Source: Myxococcales bacterium (GTDB taxonomy: Bacteria > Myxococcota > Polyangia > Fen-1088). Taken from it: a DNA stretch of 9,798 bases. The stretch lies in NCBI GenBank assembly GCA_003155465.1, contig PMCR01000310.1, positions 1-9,798 on the forward strand. Reading direction: 5' to 3'. The position numbers and the translations under genes were made by a program. Under the pieces are notes generated by a model, which was not told where the DNA came from, ran no database searches, and saw nothing but the letters and a program-made list of their open reading frames with translations. Every line of letters begins with the position of its first letter. The first letter of the stretch is position 1. Below are positions 6,299 to 9,798 of this stretch, in pieces.

Positions 6299-7300
6299 CT
6301 AGTGAGCGGCCAGCGCCCCATCCGCTCGGCGGTCCGGACCCTCGAACGTCCTGTGGGCCGTACGCCGGTTGCGTCGGACGCCGTGGGCTCGCAGGCGGGC
6401 GCCTGCCAAGATCTCCTCGATCAGCCCGTCGAATTGCAAGCCAGCTTCGTGCGCCATGCGGGGGAGCGGGGCTCCGGGCAACAGCAGCGGCGCGGAATCC
6501 ACGTCCACGATGTTCTCGTTGAGCCGTTCGCTGACCACCATCTCGACACAGGCCGGGCCTTCGCAGCCCAGGGCCTCGTAGGTTTGGGTTGCAAGGCGCA
6601 ATACCGAAGCCTCGCGCGTGGGCGACAAGCGAGCGGGCGCACAGATCTCTTGCCTGCGCGTGCTGGCCGACGGCTGGGTAGCCCAACACCCGGTTCGGGA
6701 CACCTCCACGGCACCAAGGGCCTGGCCGTTGAGCACCGGCACGCAGATTGGTCTTCCCGGCACGAGCCGCTCAACCAAGGCCTCGTCGTCCAGAGCGAAC
6801 ACATCCTCGATGGCGCTCTCCAGCTCCATTTCGTCGCGTACCAGGGTGCCACCGAAGAGCAGGGTCGCGCTCACCGGCCGCACCACCGCGGGGAAGCCAA
6901 AAGCGCCGTGAATGTCGTTGAGGCTTTCCTGTTGCTGGGCACGAATCAGGTAGGCGGGCGCGGTGGGCAGATTGCGCAGCCGCAGGACCTCCTTCGTCTT
7001 CGCTCGGTTCATGGCCAGGCTGCAGGCCAGCACGCCTGAACCGGTAAAGGGGATCGCGAGCATCTCCAGCAGGCCCTGCAGGCAGCCGTCAGCGCCGCAG
7101 CGGCCGCGCACGGCCAAGAAAGCCACGTCTATCCCTGACTGACGCAGGGCCATGTCGACGTGACGATCGACGAAGAGAGCCTGGGCATCATGGCCCCATT
7201 GGCGCAAGGCCGACACGACGGCCTCGGCGGCCCGCACGGAGACGTCCCGTTCCAGGGAAAGTCCGCCGAGAAGCACTCCAATCTTGCGCGCAGAACTCAT
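6299..7300 (-). CDS. Ddl-like ATP-grasp protein with altered active site
   Basis: The 333-residue product aligns by eye along its length with D-alanine--D-alanine ligase: KIGVLLGGLSLERDVS at the N-terminus, GADGCLQGLLEMLAIPFTGSGV, LACSLAMNRAKTKEVL, and a C-terminal ATP-grasp segment LGCEGPACVEMVV to IVDVDSAP. Compared with E. coli DdlB from memory, several functional positions differ: the HG before the GEDG motif is RG (Arg65), the Glu of GEDG is Ala70, MDK is MNR (98-99), the ATP-binding Lys of VKP is Arg141, the GSSVG loop is replaced near 145-150, the Arg and Asp of RID are Cys251 and Glu253, and the metal-binding E-x-N is D-x-D (266-268). The lid-loop Tyr/Lys residues are also not evident. 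It may use another substrate or be non-catalytic. A basic tail of about 34 residues follows the fold. ATG at 7300 is clear; GAGGG lies too close to be an ideal ribosome site. Automated tools would probably name it ddl. Confidence 0.85.
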   Translation of the reverse strand: MSSARKIGVLLGGLSLERDVSVRAAEAVVSALRQWGHDAQALFVDRHVDMALRQSGIDVAFLAVRGRCGADGCLQGLLEMLAIPFTGSGVLACSLAMNRAKTKEVLRLRNLPTAPAYLIRAQQQESLNDIHGAFGFPAVVRPVSATLLFGGTLVRDEMELESAIEDVFALDDEALVERLVPGRPICVPVLNGQALGAVEVSRTGCWATQPSASTRRQEICAPARLSPTREASVLRLATQTYEALGCEGPACVEMVVSERLNENIVDVDSAPLLLPGAPLPRMAHEAGLQFDGLIEEILAGARLRAHGVRRNRRTAHRTFEGPDRRADGALAAH

Positions 7301-7412
7301 CCCTCACGGGTAACGCCGGCGGCGAGTATCGTCAAAAAAAATACCCACTTTTTGCCCAGCCGTAACACCCCAACGCCACGCGTGCGCAGTTTGTGGTAGA
7401 GACGAGATCGTC
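7301..7412. promoter_or_regulatory. Divergent intergenic region with A-tract and T-tract
   Basis: This 112-bp gap separates the Ddl-like operon from the HARE-HTH gene and must hold the control signals for both. It contains an A8 run (7334-7341) and a T5 run (7349-7353) seven bases apart, strikingly AT-rich against the surrounding GC-rich DNA. Phased A/T tracts can bend DNA or form an upstream element. No clear plus-strand promoter hexamers are visible. Confidence 0.5.
7307..7335 (-). promoter_or_regulatory. Possible promoter for the Ddl-like operon
   Basis: On the minus strand TTGACG (7330-7335) is a five-of-six match to a -35, and 17 bases later TACCCG (7307-7312) is a poor -10. The start would fall at about 7300, the ATG itself. 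The strength of the -35 is the only solid element. Confidence 0.25.
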
Positions 7413-9011
7413 ATGACCTTTCTGGAAGCAGCCCTCGAAATTCTAAGGCGCGAACGCCGTCCCCTTCACTTCAAGGAACTCACCGGAAAGGCCATGGAGC
7501 GCAAGCTCCTGACTTTCGTGGGGCGAACTCCCGAAGTCACCATGCAAACCCAGCTTACCGGCGCCGTGAAGAAGGCCCCGGGCAATCCCTTCGTGCGGGT
7601 CAAACCGGGGGTTTTCGGGTTACTGCGCTATCCAGAGGCCCCTGCCGAGCCCGAAGCCATACCTGAGAAGTCGCAGAAGAGCGAAAGTCCGGCGGCTGCA
7701 GGCGAAGCACGCGGCGGCCGTCGGCGACGGCGGGGAGGACGGGGACGGCGGCGCGGGCGCGGCGATGCACCGAGTGAAGCTGTGGCGACGAGCGACGCTT
7801 CAGGGGGAAATGCCAGCGAGGGCGTAACCCCAGTCGTGGATGCGGAGGAGCGCGAGAGTGGCGAAGCGCCCGAAGAGCCCGAGACCGGTTCGCTGTCCCC
7901 CGAGGCGCGCGCGGCCGCATTGGCTGAGAGTGGGGTACTGGAAGGCGACTCGGAGCAAATGGAGGCAGAGGAGCAGAGCGAGGCAGAGGCGCCCACCGAT
8001 GACGGCGATGAGGGCGGAACCCCGAAGGACGTGAGCGCCGAGAGCGACGAGCAGGTGGGTGCGAAGCCGGAAGGGATCGGCGCAGGTAGAGACGAAGCCG
8101 TTGCCTCCGCTGGTGACCCCGCCGCCCGAGCCGAGCTGCCAGGCTCCTCCGGCCCAACACCCGGCCCCAGCGACGGTGCGGCTCAGGCGGCCTCGCTTGC
8201 GGGCGAGGGCACTTCTGGGACGCCAGCCCAGCCTGGGCGCAAGATCACCTCGCCCATCGATGCGGCCATCGAGATCCTGAAGAGTCAGGCTCCCGGCCGC
8301 GGGTTGCATGTGCGTCAGATCGCAGATGCGGCGGTTCGCCGGCGGCTTATCCATGGCGAGCCCAACGAAGCATGGCGGGTCATGCGAGCCGCTCTTGCGG
8401 CCGAGGGCAAGGAGAGGCTACGTGCTGGCCAGCGCCCTCGTGTGCGACCCGCGGGCAGCGGCCTATACGCCTTGACTCGCCGGCCCCCGGACAGTGATCT
8501 CGAACGAGCGGAGTTCGTTCTGGGCGAGGCCAGGCGTGCCTTGCGCGAGCGCACGCTGGCCGCCCTTGAGCAGCGCTTGGCGGATCTGAGTCCGGCAGCA
8601 TTCGAAGCAGTGGCCCGCGTCCTTCTGCAGCGTGAGGGCTTCGGTCCGGCTACTTTTGTCAAGCGGGTCGAGGGCACAATATACCTCGAGGCGTTGCGAG
8701 GGCGTGGGTTCAGGCCCTCGCGCTGTCTCATCGCCCTGCGACCAGGCGCCGCGGCCGCAGGCCGCCGTGCCCTGGGCGAGTTGCGCGCGGGCATCCGTGC
8801 CCGCAACCAGGACGAAGGGGTGCTCGTGCTTGCCGGCCGGTTGGCCGACGACGCCATTGCGGAATGGAAGCAATCGGGTGCGCCGGTGGATGTGGTGGAT
8901 GGTCCAGCGATGGCCGAGACCTGTGTTCGCCACGGGATCGGTGTCATCGGCGCCGTGGTCAACGTCGAATTCGTCGACGCCGACTTCTTCGCCGAAATCT
9001 CGGAAGGCTAG
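7413..9011 (+). CDS. HARE-HTH protein with degenerate Mrr-like nuclease domain
   Basis: Residues 1-72 form a HARE-HTH domain, a winged-helix fold shared with bacterial RNA polymerase delta subunit and eukaryotic ASXL/HB1 proteins: MTFLEAALEILRRERRPLHF, ELTGKAMERKLL, GRTPEVTMQTQL and FVRVKPGVFGL. Residues 99-117 are a Gly/Arg patch (GGRRRRRGGRGRRRGRG), followed by an acidic, Ala/Glu-rich and probably disordered linker to about 275. A second, more divergent HARE-HTH copy spans about 279-356 (SPIDAAIEILKSQ, GLHVRQIADAAVRRRLI, GSGLYALTRR). The C-terminal part resembles the Mrr-type restriction-endonuclease fold: LSPAAFEAVARVLLQREGF (392-410), then a core ending in VDVVDGPAMAETCVRHGIGV. The catalytic Asp and (Q/E)xK of active Mrr enzymes are not apparent, so it is probably a non-cutting DNA-binding version. 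It may act as a regulator or chromatin-like factor; this is inference. The stop is 5 bp before lipB. ATG at 7413 begins the domain exactly. Confidence 0.85.
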   Translation: MTFLEAALEILRRERRPLHFKELTGKAMERKLLTFVGRTPEVTMQTQLTGAVKKAPGNPFVRVKPGVFGLLRYPEAPAEPEAIPEKSQKSESPAAAGEARGGRRRRRGGRGRRRGRGDAPSEAVATSDASGGNASEGVTPVVDAEERESGEAPEEPETGSLSPEARAAALAESGVLEGDSEQMEAEEQSEAEAPTDDGDEGGTPKDVSAESDEQVGAKPEGIGAGRDEAVASAGDPAARAELPGSSGPTPGPSDGAAQAASLAGEGTSGTPAQPGRKITSPIDAAIEILKSQAPGRGLHVRQIADAAVRRRLIHGEPNEAWRVMRAALAAEGKERLRAGQRPRVRPAGSGLYALTRRPPDSDLERAEFVLGEARRALRERTLAALEQRLADLSPAAFEAVARVLLQREGFGPATFVKRVEGTIYLEALRGRGFRPSRCLIALRPGAAAAGRRALGELRAGIRARNQDEGVLVLAGRLADDAIAEWKQSGAPVDVVDGPAMAETCVRHGIGVIGAVVNVEFVDADFFAEISEG

Positions 9012-9016
9012 CCACT

Positions 9017-9739
9017 GTGGCCGCCGGCTGCCATCCCGAGGCGGATGCCGTGGCCGACTGGACCTGGTTGGGTCGGGTTCCCTATGGGCCCGCGCTGCAG
9101 ATACAAGAGGAGATCCGGGACGAAATCCTGGCTGGCCGCAGGCGGGAAACCCTGTTGATGCTCGAGCACCCGGCCGTGATCACGTTGGGCCGGCATGCCG
9201 ACCCGGCGCACGTGTTGCTGCCCATCCCTGCTCTGCGCGCGCGGGGCATCGACCTGTGCCGGACAACACGGGGAGGTGACGTGACCTTTCATGGACCGGG
9301 CCAGCTGGTGGGCTACCCCATCTTTCGGCTGCGCCGAGGCGTGCGCGCGCATATGCAGGCCATGGCCACCAGCATCGTCGATTGGCTTGCCAGCCTCGGA
9401 CTTGCGGCCGAGTGGCGCGGGTCGAGCCCCGGGGTGTGGTTGGGGACCGAGAAGATTTGTGCTTTCGGCGTACACGTGCGACATCGGATCGCCACGCACG
9501 GGTTCGCTCTCAATCTTGCCACCGAACTGGACGGCTTCTCGACCATCATCCCGTGCGGTCTGCAAACTGCGGGTGTCACGTCGTTGGCCCGACAGATCGG
9601 CAGCGCGCCGCCACCGGAAGTGGTCGCGCGATCTCTCATCGGCTTGTTTGAGAAGAACTTTGGTGTACAACTACGGGAGGTGCGTGTTCCTGGTTGCAAT
9701 GGGACGGCGCCAGTCACTAGAATGATGGAAGCATCGTGA
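9017..9739 (+). CDS. lipB: Octanoyl-[acyl-carrier-protein]:protein N-octanoyltransferase
   Basis: LipB moves octanoate from octanoyl-ACP to the lipoyl-domain lysine of 2-oxoacid dehydrogenases and GcvH; LipA then inserts sulfur to complete lipoate. Clear motifs are LLMLEHPAVITLGRHA, TTRGGDVTFHGPGQLVGYPIF (Arg85-Gly-Gly-Asp, His92), the catalytic Lys146 in GTEKICAFGV, HGFALNL and the catalytic Cys180 in IIPCGLQTAGVTSL. The 240-residue form is slightly longer than E. coli LipB (213). GTG at 9017 has GGAAGG nine bases upstream, lying inside the end of the previous gene. GTG at 9050, giving 229 residues starting just before DWTWLGRVPYGPAL, is equally plausible. It follows the HARE-HTH gene by 5 bp and overlaps the next gene by four bases (GTGA), so the three are probably one transcript. 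Confidence 0.95.
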   Translation: MAAGCHPEADAVADWTWLGRVPYGPALQIQEEIRDEILAGRRRETLLMLEHPAVITLGRHADPAHVLLPIPALRARGIDLCRTTRGGDVTFHGPGQLVGYPIFRLRRGVRAHMQAMATSIVDWLASLGLAAEWRGSSPGVWLGTEKICAFGVHVRHRIATHGFALNLATELDGFSTIIPCGLQTAGVTSLARQIGSAPPPEVVARSLIGLFEKNFGVQLREVRVPGCNGTAPVTRMMEAS

Positions 9740-9798
9740 AGGCACGGACCAGGCCGCGGATCGTAGTCATCTACAATCGCGACTTCGAGGGAGCCGAA
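9736..9798 (+). CDS. 5' fragment of a possible ATP-grasp/Ddl-like protein (runs off right edge)
   Basis: A GTG at 9736 shares its last two bases with the lipB TGA, a classic coupled overlap, and has ATGGAAGC just upstream as a ribosome site. The 21 visible codons give KARTRPRIVVIYNRDFEGAE after the start. A basic lead-in followed by a short strand and YNRDFEGAE resembles the N-terminus of Ddl-like ATP-grasp proteins that I recall from deltaproteobacteria. So little sequence is present that the family is a guess; that it is a real gene start is better supported by the overlap and spacing. Confidence 0.55.
   Translation, partial: MKARTRPRIVVIYNRDFEGAE

Noticed and set aside
5630..7039. 469-codon plus-strand ORF spanning the Ddl-like/GT51 junction
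   Set aside because: It is antisense to two genes with clear motifs. Its composition is low-complexity and shows no domain; long antisense frames are common at this GC content.
7334..7353. A8/T5 pair as a rho-independent terminator
   Set aside because: The stem would be A-T only and there is no GC stem; it sits between divergent genes where a terminator is not needed.
7800..8354. Minus-strand ORFs opposite the HARE-HTH linker
   Set aside because: They mirror the low-complexity linker and have no conserved pattern; the plus-strand frame is bounded by domains at both ends.

Overview
The window looks like chromosomal DNA of a high-GC deltaproteobacterium, most likely a member of the Myxococcota. 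The best single clue is a secreted metalloprotease that ends in a MYXO-CTERM-like tail (a Gly-Cys motif, a short hydrophobic stretch, then four arginines). Dense packing, frequent GTG and TTG starts and long spurious antisense ORFs fit a genome of this GC content. I see no mobile element, tRNA, rRNA or CRISPR array, and no gene-free stretch longer than about 110 bp.

Layout, left to right: (1) the start of a minus-strand DUF721/DciA-like gene that runs off the left edge; (2) ridA on plus; (3) rpmB (ribosomal protein bL28) on minus, convergent with ridA; (4) a 535-residue exported protein on plus built from about five carboxypeptidase-regulatory-like beta-sandwich repeats; (5) a minus-strand run of four genes, read from 7300 down to 2535: a Ddl-like ATP-grasp protein with altered active-site residues, a membrane-anchored AsmA-like plus GT51 transglycosylase fusion, a small exported protein of unknown function, and a matrixin-type zinc protease with the MYXO-CTERM-like tail; (6) a plus-strand run of a HARE-HTH protein with a degenerate Mrr-like nuclease domain, lipB, and the first 21 codons of a gene that may encode another ATP-grasp protein.

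The minus-strand run is the most interesting part. Its gaps are 33, 16 and 19 bp, so the genes are probably co-transcribed. The first two products belong to families that act in peptidoglycan synthesis, and the last two are exported. The Ddl-like and GT51 reading frames lie in the same frame and are separated by a single TAG; the GT51 gene has no ATG or GTG start ahead of its membrane helix. They could be two coupled genes or one fused frame broken by a nonsense codon. A near-perfect 24-bp palindrome sits at an alternative TTG start of the GT51 gene.

The housekeeping genes (ridA, rpmB, lipB) are ordinary in sequence. All family calls come from reading motifs by eye; no database search was run.
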